In this document: piece by piece, positions 25,759 to 33,765 of the stretch | Numbering within the stretch: the first letter of the stretch is position 1 | Layout: every line of letters starts with the position of its first letter | Source: Methylobacterium sp. E-005 | GTDB taxonomy: Bacteria; Pseudomonadota; Alphaproteobacteria; Rhizobiales; Beijerinckiaceae | NCBI RefSeq assembly: GCF_022829725.1 | Contig: NZ_JAKSYG010000240.1 | Span: 124,001 to 188,000, forward strand | DNA: 64,000 nt | Direction: 5' to 3' | Translations under genes and position numbers: made by a program | Notes under the pieces: generated by a model | What the model was told of the DNA's origin: nothing | The model's database searches: none | Seen by the model: only the letters and a program-made list of their open reading frames with translations

Positions 25759-26742
25759 TCAGGGTGCGGAATCGAGCACCTGTCGCAATTGGCGGCGCAG
25801 GCCCTCTGGTCCGTCGAACGTGAGGCGCACACGCAGCACCCGCACCCGGTTCGAGACGGATGCGGGCAGGCGCACCGCATCCTTCTCGGTGGTGACGAGC
25901 TCGGCACCGAGCCGGTGCGCCGACTCGGCCAAGGCGGCCAGTTCGCCCTCCCGATACGCGTGATGGTCCGGGAAGGCGCGCCGCCCGACGATCACCGCCC
26001 CCGCTTCGGCCAGCGTGGCGAAGAATTTGGCCGGACGACCGATCCCCGCGAAGGCAAGGCAGCGCCGGCCCGCCCAATCGTCCGTTTCCCGAATGAGCCG
26101 CGCCCGGTGGACCGGCAGGCCGCGCGTCCCGGCCGCCCGGACGAGGGCGTCGCCCGGCGCGCCGTCGCCGATCACGATCAGGCCCCCGACATGCGGCCAT
26201 TGCCGGGCGAGGGGCGCCCGCAGCGGACCCGCCGGAAAGGGCAAGCCGTTGCCGAGGCCGACCGGTGCATCCACCACGGCGAGGCTGAGATCCTTCGCGA
26301 GGGCGGGATTCTGCAGCCCGTCATCCATCACGATCACGTCGGCCCCGACCCGCCGGCACAGGGAAGCCCCGGCCGGCCGGTCCCGCGACACGATCGTGGG
26401 CGCCCGGCGGGCGAGCAGCAGCGGCTCGTCGCCGACCTCCGCGGCGGCATGCCGGCCGGGATCGACCCGCACCGGACCGGCCTCCCGTCCGCCATAGCCG
26501 CGGGACAGGAAGGCGGGCGTCTGCCCGAGTTCCGCGAGCAGCGCCGCGACCGCCAGCGCCGCGGGCGTCTTACCCGCCCCACCCAGGGTGAAGTTGCCCA
26601 GGCATAGGACCGGGCAGCCCGCCCGGCTTCCCGCCCGGTCCATGCGTCGGGACACGAGCGCCCCATAGGCTGCCCCGGCGGGCGCCAGGACGCGCGCGAG
26701 AGGGTGATCCGGCCCGGACGTCCAGAATCGCGGGGGCCGCAT
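25759..26742 (-). CDS. lpxK: Tetraacyldisaccharide 4'-kinase
   Basis: A 327-residue inner-membrane-associated kinase that phosphorylates the 4'-position of the lipid A disaccharide. The P-loop is GNFTLGGAGKTPAALAVA, followed by LSRGYGGREAG, VSRDRPAGAS and the conserved VIVMDDGLQNP (catalytic Asp). PDHHAYREGELAAL is the usual C-terminal part. The ATG at 26742 overlaps the stop of waaA, so the two are translationally coupled; longer starts would lie inside waaA. Third gene of the DUF374-waaA-lpxK operon. Confidence 0.95.
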   Translation of the reverse strand: MRPPRFWTSGPDHPLARVLAPAGAAYGALVSRRMDRAGSRAGCPVLCLGNFTLGGAGKTPAALAVAALLAELGQTPAFLSRGYGGREAGPVRVDPGRHAAAEVGDEPLLLARRAPTIVSRDRPAGASLCRRVGADVIVMDDGLQNPALAKDLSLAVVDAPVGLGNGLPFPAGPLRAPLARQWPHVGGLIVIGDGAPGDALVRAAGTRGLPVHRARLIRETDDWAGRRCLAFAGIGRPAKFFATLAEAGAVIVGRRAFPDHHAYREGELAALAESAHRLGAELVTTEKDAVRLPASVSNRVRVLRVRLTFDGPEGLRRQLRQVLDSAP

Positions 26743-28073
26743 CAGGCCCGTGCGAGCGGGCGTACGCGACCGCCGCGGTCGAGGCGCTGCAACTTCATCT
26801 GCGCGACGAACGGGTCGAGAACCGCCAGCGTGCGGGCCACCGCCCCCTCGAACGGGCGCAGGGCGTTCTGCCCGGCCTGCGCCATGGCGGCCAGCCGGTC
26901 CCGATCCCCGAGCAATTCGCCGACGACCGCGGCCAGCTCGACGCCGTCCTGCACCGGGATCGCCCCTCCGGCGCGATCGAGGGCTTGGTAGATGGCGCTG
27001 AAATTCCCGACCTGCGGCCCGTGCAGCACCGCCGTGTCGAGGCGCACGGGCTCGATCGGGTTCTGGCCGCCCCGGGGGACCAGCGAGCCGCCGAGGAACC
27101 CCAGGGGGGCGAGTCGATAGAACAGGCCGAGCTCGCCGATCGTGTCGGCGACGTAGACGTCCACGGACGGGTGAGGGCGTCCGCCGGTCGAGCGCCGGGC
27201 GGTGCGCAGGCCCATATTCGCCGCGCACGCGACCACCTCTTCCGCCCGGGCCGGGTGCCGCGGGGCGATGAGGGTGAGGAGGTGCGGGAACCGCTCCTTC
27301 ATCAGCGCATGCGCGTAGGCGATGACCGATTCCTCGCCCGGATGGGTGCTGGCCGCGATCCAGATCGGTCGTCCGGCCACCATCGCGCCCAGATAGGCGA
27401 GCTGCTGCGGATCGGCCGGCGGCACCGGCGCGTCAAATTTCAGGTTGCCGGAGATGCTCACCCGGGGCGCACCGAGCTTGGCGAAACGCGCCCCGTCCTC
27501 CTGCGTCTGGCAGAGGCAGATGGCGATGCGCGACAGCAGCGCCTTGGCGGTGCGCGGGCAGCGCTCCCAGCCGCGGAACGAACGCGCCGACATGCGACCA
27601 TTGACCAGGATCAGCGGAATCTCGCGCTCGTCGAGCGCGAGGATCATGTTGGGCCAGATCTCGGATTCGGCGACGACCGCGAGGTTCGGCTGCCAATGGT
27701 CGAGGAACCGCGCCATCCAGCGCGGCGCGTCGAGGGGCATGTACTGGTGGACCGCGCCGACCGGCAGGCGGGCGCCGATCAGGTCGGCGGCCGCGCGGGT
27801 TCCGGTGGTCACCAGCACGGAGAAGCCGCGGGCGATCATGCCCTCCACGAGGCCGATCAGCGACAGCGCCTCGCCCACGCTGGCGCCGTGCATCCACACC
27901 AGGGGCCCGATCGGCCGGGCGCGCCCCGGCAGGCCGCGCCGCTCCGGGAGGCGCAGCGGATCCTCCTTGCCGCGCTGCGCCCGCCACGCAAGCAGCCCGG
28001 ACAGCGCCGGGGCGCCGATCCGCAGGCCGGCCCGGTAGGCCTGCAACGGCAGGGTGACGGAGGGGCGCCTCAC
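26742..28073 (-). CDS. waaA: 3-deoxy-D-manno-octulosonic acid (Kdo) transferase
   Basis: A 443-residue GT30 glycosyltransferase that attaches Kdo residues to lipid IVA on the cytoplasmic face of the inner membrane. VWMHGASVGEALSL contains the catalytic Glu; VAESEIWPNMILAL, GRMSARSFRGW, SISGNLKFD, IAASTHPGEE and VADTIGELGLFY are conserved landmarks. One N-terminal hydrophobic segment may anchor it. The GTG start at 28073 overlaps the DUF374 stop (GTGA). The downstream lpxK completes lipid A phosphorylation in the same pathway. Confidence 0.95.
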   Translation of the reverse strand: MRRPSVTLPLQAYRAGLRIGAPALSGLLAWRAQRGKEDPLRLPERRGLPGRARPIGPLVWMHGASVGEALSLIGLVEGMIARGFSVLVTTGTRAAADLIGARLPVGAVHQYMPLDAPRWMARFLDHWQPNLAVVAESEIWPNMILALDEREIPLILVNGRMSARSFRGWERCPRTAKALLSRIAICLCQTQEDGARFAKLGAPRVSISGNLKFDAPVPPADPQQLAYLGAMVAGRPIWIAASTHPGEESVIAYAHALMKERFPHLLTLIAPRHPARAEEVVACAANMGLRTARRSTGGRPHPSVDVYVADTIGELGLFYRLAPLGFLGGSLVPRGGQNPIEPVRLDTAVLHGPQVGNFSAIYQALDRAGGAIPVQDGVELAAVVGELLGDRDRLAAMAQAGQNALRPFEGAVARTLAVLDPFVAQMKLQRLDRGGRVRPLARA

Positions 28074-28855
28074 GCGGCGTCTCCCACCGGCGCGGCGACC
28101 GCGGCCGGCGCAGCCTCGCGATAGAGCGCCGCCCGATCGGCCCGCCCGACCAGGGCGTAGGCGCGGGCATGGACCCGGTTCATCTCGGTCTCGACGAAGC
28201 GCCGGAGCGTCTCGAAGGCTTCGCCCGCGCTGTCGCGCGGCACGTAGATCGGATCACCCAACACGATCGCGCCGCGCCCGAAGGGCAGGCCCAGACAGGC
28301 ACGATCCCAGGATTTGAAGCGCAGATGCCGACTGGTCACCACGGCGGCCGGCACGATGGGCCGGCCCGAGAGGCGCGCCAGCGTCAGGATGCCGGCGTCG
28401 CACCGGCGCGAGACCTTCGGGACATCCGCGCTGAAGGCCACGGACTCGCCGTCCTTCAGGGCCCGCAGCATGGCCCGCAGCCCCTCGGCCCCACCCTTGG
28501 CGCGCATATCCGTGGCCCGGCTCCGGCCACGGGCCCCCGAGGCCCGGATCACCCGCGTGCCGAGGTGCTCCAGCGCGATGGTGTTGATGTTGCCGTCGAC
28601 ATTCCGCGAGATGATCGTGGCGACCCTGTCGTGGGGCCGGCGCATCAGGGGCATCATGATGTGCTGGCCGTGCCACATGCCGGCGATCAGCGGCGTGTGC
28701 GCGTCGAGCCAGGCATCGGCCTTGCCGGGCGGTGCATTGCCCGCCTGGATCACGAAGCGGTTGGTCCGCCGCACCAGACGCAGGTAGGCCGCAGCGAGAC
28801 GGCCGAGCAGGCGCTGCACGGCGGGCTGACGAAGGAAACGCTTGCCGAGGCTCAT
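28070..28855 (-). CDS. DUF374 lysophospholipid acyltransferase family protein
   Basis: A 261-residue membrane-associated acyltransferase-like protein. The conserved IAGMWHGQHIMMPLM region takes the place of the HX4D acyltransferase motif; ISRNVDGNINTIALEHLG, GLRAMLRAL and SADVPKVSRR follow, and GRPIVPAAVVTSRHLRF near residue 190 fits the PlsC-like fold. This family often heads an operon with waaA in alphaproteobacteria, suggesting a role in lipid A or outer-membrane lipid modification. The start at 28855 is preceded by 60 codons of poor-quality in-frame sequence that I exclude. First gene of the operon. Confidence 0.85.
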   Translation of the reverse strand: MSLGKRFLRQPAVQRLLGRLAAAYLRLVRRTNRFVIQAGNAPPGKADAWLDAHTPLIAGMWHGQHIMMPLMRRPHDRVATIISRNVDGNINTIALEHLGTRVIRASGARGRSRATDMRAKGGAEGLRAMLRALKDGESVAFSADVPKVSRRCDAGILTLARLSGRPIVPAAVVTSRHLRFKSWDRACLGLPFGRGAIVLGDPIYVPRDSAGEAFETLRRFVETEMNRVHARAYALVGRADRAALYREAAPAAVAAPVGDAA

Positions 28856-29051
28856 GTCACGCCTGGGATGGCCGGAAGGCCACCCGATCAGTTCCGGATC
28901 GAAATCGACCGCGCATGCTCTAGCCCCCGCGCATGAGACGAAACAATCGGCCCGGACCACAACCTGCGCGCGCAAGCGCCGGCGACGCTGCTGCTCCGGG
29001 ATGACGCGGATGCTCTCGCGGCGCGGCGAAAACACGGCGAGACCGCTTGTT

Positions 29052-29087
29052 TAGATCTATTCCAGACTATAGATTGGAATCGATCTA
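29052..29087. promoter_or_regulatory. 36-bp near-perfect palindrome, operator candidate
   Basis: The two 18-base halves match at 15 positions (TAGATCTATTCCAGACTA on the plus strand, TAGATCGATTCCAATCTA on the minus strand). It lies 17-52 bases before the VIT-family gene, in an AT-rich patch. TTTAGA/TTCTAAA-like parts recall the ICE boxes bound by the iron regulator Irr, which controls mbfA-type genes in Rhizobiales. The match to Irr is inference. Confidence 0.65.
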
Positions 29088-29103
29088 GAAAGGGAGAGCC
29101 CGA

Positions 29104-29640
29104 ATGGCAGCCGTCCTCGAGAGCACCGCCGCGCTGGCCGCGGAGGCCCGTCGCGCCTTCGTCCTGCGCTACGTGCAACCCGGCCTCGCGGGTCTGATCG
29201 ATGGTTCGGTTTCGACGCTTGCACCGATCTTCGCGGCGGCCTTCGCCATGGGACACAACAACGCGACCTTCCTGGTGGGCCTCGCGGCCTCGGTCGGCGC
29301 GGGGATCAGCATGGGCTTCACCGAGGCCCTGTCGGACGACGGCAGCGTCACCGGCCGCGGCGATCCCTGGATCGGCGGCCTCGTCTGTGGCGTGATGACG
29401 ACGCTGGGGGGCCTCGGCCACACGCTGCCCTACGCGATTCCCGATACCCTGCCGGCGGGCTGGCCGAACCCCTTCTGGCTCGCCACGAGCCTTGCCGTGC
29501 TGGTCGTGGTGGTCGAGCTCGCCGTCATCGCGGCGATCCGCACCCGGTTCATGGCGACACCGTTCTGGCGGGCAGCCCTGCAGGTGATGCTCGGCGGCGC
29601 CCTGGTGCTGGCCGCCGGGATGGCGATTGGAAGCGCATGA
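29104..29640 (+). CDS. VIT1/CCC1-type metal transporter domain, MbfA-like
   Basis: A 178-residue membrane protein equivalent to the C-terminal half of MbfA, the Rhizobiales iron exporter. LRYVQPGLAGLIDGSVSTLA, FAMGHNNATFLVGLAASVGA and GISMGFTEALSDDGSVTGRG include the metal-binding segments of the VIT family. About five hydrophobic helices are visible. Full-length MbfA carries an N-terminal ferritin-like domain of about 150 residues; it is absent here and not found in any frame of the preceding 248 bases. It may export Fe2+ or Mn2+. Single-gene unit behind a large palindrome. Confidence 0.85.
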   Translation: MAAVLESTAALAAEARRAFVLRYVQPGLAGLIDGSVSTLAPIFAAAFAMGHNNATFLVGLAASVGAGISMGFTEALSDDGSVTGRGDPWIGGLVCGVMTTLGGLGHTLPYAIPDTLPAGWPNPFWLATSLAVLVVVVELAVIAAIRTRFMATPFWRAALQVMLGGALVLAAGMAIGSA

Positions 29641-29727
29641 CACGCATGACGAGAAGCGCTTGACGGCGGGGGCCGCGCCCGCGATGCGGAAGCCGTTCCC
29701 GGCCCGTCCCGCGCGTGATTCCCGGCG

Positions 29728-30636
29728 TTGACCTTTCGCCTCGCCCATCTCAGCGATCCGCATGTCGGCCCCCTGGGCCGGGTGCGCCTGCATCAGCTCA
29801 TCGGCAAGCGCGCCACCGGCTACGCCAACTGGCGGCGCGGCCGGTCGCGCAGCCACGACATGACGGTGCTGGAGGCCCTGGTTGCCGACCTGAAAGGGCA
29901 GGGGGCCGGGCACGTCGCCTGCACGGGCGACCTGTGCAACATCGGCCTGCCGAGCGAGTGGCAGACGGCGCGCACCTTTCTGGAGGCCCTGGGTTCACCC
30001 GATGCGGTGAGCTTCGTGCCGGGCAATCACGACGCCTATGTCCGCGGCTCCCTGGAGGGGCTGCTCGACGCCTGCGGCGCCTACACGAGCGACGATTCGG
30101 GCTCCGTCGGCCGGTTTCCCTATCTGCGGCGGCGCGGGCCCCTCGCCCTGGTCGGCCTGTCGAGCGCGATCCCGACAAAACCCTTCGTGGCCACGGGACG
30201 CCTCGGCGCGCCGCAGCTGGCCGCGGCCGAATCCCTGCTCCGGGCGCTCGCCACCGAGCCGGGCCGTCCGTTCCGGGTCGTGATGATCCATCACCCGCCG
30301 CAGCCGGGGGGCGCGGCGGCGGGCCGCGAGCTGATCGACGCGGCGGCGTTCACGGCGATGATCGGGCGCGCGGGCGCGGACCTGATCCTGCACGGCCACA
30401 ATCACGTCACCAGCACCGCCCGGATCCCGGGGCCTGACGGGGGCGGCGTCCCTATTGTCGGCGTCCCATCGGCCTCGGCCCGGCCGGACGGGCACGGGGC
30501 GATCGCCACGCGTCGGGCCTCGTACATCCTGTACGAGGTGGCCCGGGTCGGGGACGGGTACGCGCTCGACGCCCGGCGGCGCGGTCTGGGCGCCGAGGGC
30601 ACGATGTGCGACCTCGGCCCCGTCGACATGCATTGA
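29728..30636 (+). CDS. Metallophosphoesterase
   Basis: A 302-residue calcineurin-like phosphoesterase. The metal-binding motifs are in order: LAHLSDPHVG (DxH), CTGDLCNIG (GD), FVPGNHDAY (GNHD), MIHHPPQPGG and LHGHNHVTS (GHxH). The substrate is unknown; nearest relatives hydrolyse cyclic nucleotides or other phosphodiesters. The only usable start is TTG at 29728, which gives MTFRLAHLSDPH directly. It lies 87 bases after the VIT gene on the same strand. Confidence 0.88.
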   Translation: MTFRLAHLSDPHVGPLGRVRLHQLIGKRATGYANWRRGRSRSHDMTVLEALVADLKGQGAGHVACTGDLCNIGLPSEWQTARTFLEALGSPDAVSFVPGNHDAYVRGSLEGLLDACGAYTSDDSGSVGRFPYLRRRGPLALVGLSSAIPTKPFVATGRLGAPQLAAAESLLRALATEPGRPFRVVMIHHPPQPGGAAAGRELIDAAAFTAMIGRAGADLILHGHNHVTSTARIPGPDGGGVPIVGVPSASARPDGHGAIATRRASYILYEVARVGDGYALDARRRGLGAEGTMCDLGPVDMH

Positions 30637-30641
30637 TCCGA

Positions 30642-30788
30642 TCAGGCGGCGGTGCGCTGCTGCCGGGTCAGGCTGGCCTCATAGCGCTCGGCCTGGAGCC
30701 GGGTCAGGCCGCAGATCACGGCCAAAGTCCCACGATACACGGTGTATGTGCCATCATGCGTCGGCTTGACGCGAATCACCTCTGCCAT
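30642..30788 (-). CDS. Hypothetical 48-residue protein
   Basis: A small ORF convergent with the phosphoesterase gene. It starts ATG at 30788 behind AGGAAG and reads MAEVIRVKPTHDGTYTVYRG, then TLAVICGLTRLQAERYEASL and a basic tail. Codon choice is that of a coding frame (third positions less AT-rich than chance here). Its mixed beta (TYTVYRG) and helix (TRLQAERYEASL) pattern resembles a folded small domain. I recognise no family. It is too short to be sure it is expressed. Confidence 0.55.
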   Translation of the reverse strand: MAEVIRVKPTHDGTYTVYRGTLAVICGLTRLQAERYEASLTRQQRTAA

Positions 30789-31097
30789 GGGTCTCTTCCT
30801 GTGTGAGAGGTTACTTGCCGTGGACTGAGGAGATCATCCCTCCCTGGTGAATGGGCCAATCGAACGCGCGAACGAGGGGCAGGTTATCGATCGGAAACAT
30901 TGTGGCAAGGGCCGGAGACGGACGAATGCTTAGGTATTTCTGTTGCGACGCGGCAAATCCTTGACTCTACTGATGATCCTCGGCTGCGCAAAAAAGTGGC
31001 GGATGGCTTGCATATTGAATGCGATGATCACACCCCGCCCCGAGCAGCGAATCGGGGTTTCGACCCCGCCCTATCGGGGCGCGCAAAAGGACATCCG
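30789..31097. other. Intergenic region upstream of the first amidase
   Basis: A 309-base spacer, less GC-rich than its surroundings, that serves as promoter region for the 48-aa ORF (minus) and the amidase gene (plus). The AT-rich stretch around 30990-31030 contains GCATATTGAATGC (GCAT/ATGC arms) and is the best place for the amidase promoter. No gene, hairpin with T-run or known operator is identified. Confidence 0.45.
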
Positions 31098-32489
31098 ATG
31101 CAGCTCTGGCGTCTGACGGCGACCGACCTCGCGGCCCTGATTCGAACCGGCCAAGTCTCGGCCCGGGAGGTGGCCCAGGCGGCCCTCGACCGGCTCGACA
31201 CCGTCAACGGTCGAATCAACGCCGTGGTCGAGCATCGCCCGGAGGATGTGCTCACGCAGGCCGACGCGGTCGATGCCGCGCGCGGCCGCGGCGAGACCCT
31301 CGGGCCGCTGGCGGGCGTGCCGGTGACCGTGAAGGTGAATGCCGACCAGCGCGGCTTCGCGACCACCAACGGGCTGCTGCTTCAGCGCGATCTCGTGGCC
31401 CGGGACGACAATCCCGTGGTCGCCAATCTGCGCCGGGCCGGCGCGGTACTGCTCGGGCGCACCAACACGCCAGCCTTCTCGCTGCGCTGGTTCACCACCA
31501 ACCAGATCCACGGCGACACGAAGAATCCGCGCGATCCGGCCCTGACGCCGGGCGGCTCGTCGGGCGGGGCCGGCGCCGCGGTGGCGGCCGGAATCGGGGC
31601 GATCGCCCACGGCACCGACATCGCCGGCTCGGTGCGCTACCCGGCCTATGCCTGCGGCGTCCACGGCCTGCGCCCGAGCCTCGGCCGTATCCCGGCCTGG
31701 AACGCATCCTCACCCGAGCGCGGGATCGGGCCGCAGCTCATGGCCGTCTCGGGGCCGCTCGCCCGCAGCATTGCGGATCTGCGCCTCGGCCTGGAAGCCA
31801 TGGCGGCCCCCGATCCCCGCGATCCCTGGTGGGTGCCGGCGCCGCTCGTGGGTCCGGAAGTCCCGCGGCGGGTCGCCCTGTGCGTCCGGCCCGGGGGGCT
31901 TGCCGTCGTGCCGGAGGTGGAGGCCGCCCTGCGGGACGCGGCCCGCCGGCTTTCGGAGGCCGGCTGGACGGTGACGGAGATCGCCGACACGCCCCCGATC
32001 CGCGAGGCGAGCGAGCTGCAGCTCCAGCTCTGGCTGGGCGACGGCTACGCCGCCGTCCGCGAGGCGGCGGAGCGCGAGGGCGACCCGGCGGCGATCGGCC
32101 TGCTCGAGAGTTTCCGCGGGCGCGCCGAGGCGATGGCGCCGGACGCGATCGCCCGGGCGCTGACGCGTCGCCTCACGCTCGCCCGGGAGTGGTCGCTGTT
32201 CCTGGCCGAGAACCCGGTGCTGCTGGTGCCGGTCTCGGCCGAACTGCCGTTCCCGGACGGTCTCGACCGGACGGAGGCCGGCGTCGCCCGGGCCTTCGAG
32301 GCGAACCTCCTCCAGGTCGGGCTGGCGCCGCTCGGGATCCCGGGGCTGACGGTGACCACGGGCCTCGTCGGGCGCACGCCCGTGGGCGTGCAGCTCGTGG
32401 CGGCCCGCTATCGGGAGGACCTGTGCCTCGCGGCCGGCGCGGCGATCGAGGCCGCCGGGGTGCCGGAGATGCCGGTCGATCCGGCCTGA
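31098..32489 (+). CDS. Amidase (amidase-signature family)
   Basis: A 463-residue amidase-signature serine hydrolase. The Ser-cisSer-Lys triad is visible: Lys79 in PVTVKVNAD, Ser154 in TPGGSSGGAG and nucleophile Ser178 in GTDIAGSVRYPA. The spacings (75 and 24) equal those of known members. It hydrolyses a carboxamide to acid and ammonia; the substrate is not predictable from sequence. Start ATG 31098 (MQLWRLTATDLAALI) begins where the fold usually does. It lies at the left edge of the amide/nitrile locus and converges with the M20 gene, separated by a two-hairpin repeat. Confidence 0.93.
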   Translation: MQLWRLTATDLAALIRTGQVSAREVAQAALDRLDTVNGRINAVVEHRPEDVLTQADAVDAARGRGETLGPLAGVPVTVKVNADQRGFATTNGLLLQRDLVARDDNPVVANLRRAGAVLLGRTNTPAFSLRWFTTNQIHGDTKNPRDPALTPGGSSGGAGAAVAAGIGAIAHGTDIAGSVRYPAYACGVHGLRPSLGRIPAWNASSPERGIGPQLMAVSGPLARSIADLRLGLEAMAAPDPRDPWWVPAPLVGPEVPRRVALCVRPGGLAVVPEVEAALRDAARRLSEAGWTVTEIADTPPIREASELQLQLWLGDGYAAVREAAEREGDPAAIGLLESFRGRAEAMAPDAIARALTRRLTLAREWSLFLAENPVLLVPVSAELPFPDGLDRTEAGVARAFEANLLQVGLAPLGIPGLTVTTGLVGRTPVGVQLVAARYREDLCLAAGAAIEAAGVPEMPVDPA

Positions 32490-32504
32490 GAAACCGTTAG
32501 AGCC

Positions 32505-32630
32505 TGGGTTTCCAAAGGGCTTCAGCCCTTTGGCGGGTGCTCAGGCAAAGTCTTGAGAAATCTGGCCCTGAGATGTTCACCGGGGCGTTGCCCTGGGCCC
32601 GCGAAAGGGCTCGCCCTTTCGAAACCGCAA
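32505..32630. repeat. Two-hairpin repeat between convergent genes, copy 2
   Basis: Perfect stems at each end: CCAAAGGGC/GCCCTTTGG (loop TTCA, 32512-32533) and CGAAAGGGC/GCCCTTTCG (loop TC, 32602-32621). On the minus strand it aligns with 20003-20090, sharing the CGAAAGG hairpin, the (G)CGGG(T/C)CCAGGGC module and the CCGCCAAA end. Like copy 1, it lies between two convergent genes. Confidence 0.7.
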
Positions 32631-32631
32631 C

Positions 32632-33765
32632 TCAGGCCGCCCCGAGGCTCGCCAGCAGCGCCGCGAACAGCCGCGCCCGCTGCGGCAGCGTCTCGATCAG
32701 CACATGCTCCTCCAGGGTGTGGTAGCCCTGGCCGAGGGGGCCGAGCCCGTCCAGCGTCGGAATGCCGTTGGCGCCCGTGAAATTGCCATCCGAGCCGCCG
32801 CCGGCGCTCCGGTGGGGCAGGGGGTGGCCGAGTTCCTCGCTCAGGCGGCGCGCCGTCTCGTAGAGGGCCAAGCCCCCGGCATCGGGCTCCCAGACCGGCC
32901 GGGTCACGCCCCGGGTCACGGAGAAGCGGACGCCGTCCTCCTCCCCCGACAGGGCCAGCATCCGCGCGACGCCGCGGTCGAGATCCGCCTGCCGCTTGGC
33001 CATGCTGAGGGCCTGACCGCGGCAGATCGTCGGCACGCAGTTCACCCATTGGCCGCCCGAGACGATGCCGGTGGAGAAGGTGCAATCGGCATCCGACAGG
33101 GCGTCGATGGCGAGGATCTTGCGCGCCATGGCGCGGATCGCCGAGCGGCCCTCGTGGGGCGAGGATCCGGCATGGCTCGGGCGGCCCGTCGCCTCCAGAT
33201 CGAACCGCGCGATGGCGTAGCGGCCGGTGACCACGCCGTTCTCCGGCTGGCCGGGTTCCGGCACCAGCACGAAGGCGTGGCGGGCGGCCTCGGCCTCGAT
33301 CAGGTCGCGGGTCGAGGGGCTGCCGACCTCCTCGTCGCCAGTGAACAGCACGGTGACCGGCAGCGGCGTCTCGATCCCGGCCGCCGCAAGCGCCCGGATC
33401 GCCGCCAGCGCGATCACGTTGCCGCCCTTCATGTCGAGGATGCCCGGCCCGTAGGCGCGGTCGCCCTCGATCCGCCAGGGCAGGGCGCCGAGCGTCCCCA
33501 CCGGGTGGACGGTGTCGAGGTGGCCGAGGATGAGGATCCCCGGCTCGTCCCGGCGGGGATGCGCGAAGCGCGCGCGGACGCAATCGCTCAGGCCCATCCG
33601 CCCGGGGATCGTCTCGACCCGCGCGCCCAGGAGGGCGAGGTCCCGGGCGGCCACGCCCATCATCCGGTTGACCGCGGCCGCATCGTAGGTCGGGCTCTCG
33701 CACTCGACCCAGGGGCGGAGCGTCGCGAGGACCTCGCGGGCGTCGAGGTGCAGGTCCGGGATCAT
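32632..33765 (-). CDS. M20 family metallopeptidase (carboxypeptidase G2-like)
   Basis: A 377-residue M20A-type dinuclear zinc peptidase. Metal and catalytic motifs are clear: LILGHLDTVHPVGT (His and Asp), YGPGILDMKGGNVIAL, LFTGDEEVGSPSTRDLIE (catalytic Glu pair) and the C-terminal HTLEEHV region. It most resembles the glutamate carboxypeptidase group, which cuts C-terminal glutamate or N-acyl amino acids. The dimerisation domain includes GRPSHAGSSPHEGRSAI. Start ATG 33765 overlaps the M81 stop (ATGA). Last gene of the TPP enzyme/acylase/M81/M20 operon. Confidence 0.9.
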   Translation of the reverse strand: MIPDLHLDAREVLATLRPWVECESPTYDAAAVNRMMGVAARDLALLGARVETIPGRMGLSDCVRARFAHPRRDEPGILILGHLDTVHPVGTLGALPWRIEGDRAYGPGILDMKGGNVIALAAIRALAAAGIETPLPVTVLFTGDEEVGSPSTRDLIEAEAARHAFVLVPEPGQPENGVVTGRYAIARFDLEATGRPSHAGSSPHEGRSAIRAMARKILAIDALSDADCTFSTGIVSGGQWVNCVPTICRGQALSMAKRQADLDRGVARMLALSGEEDGVRFSVTRGVTRPVWEPDAGGLALYETARRLSEELGHPLPHRSAGGGSDGNFTGANGIPTLDGLGPLGQGYHTLEEHVLIETLPQRARLFAALLASLGAA

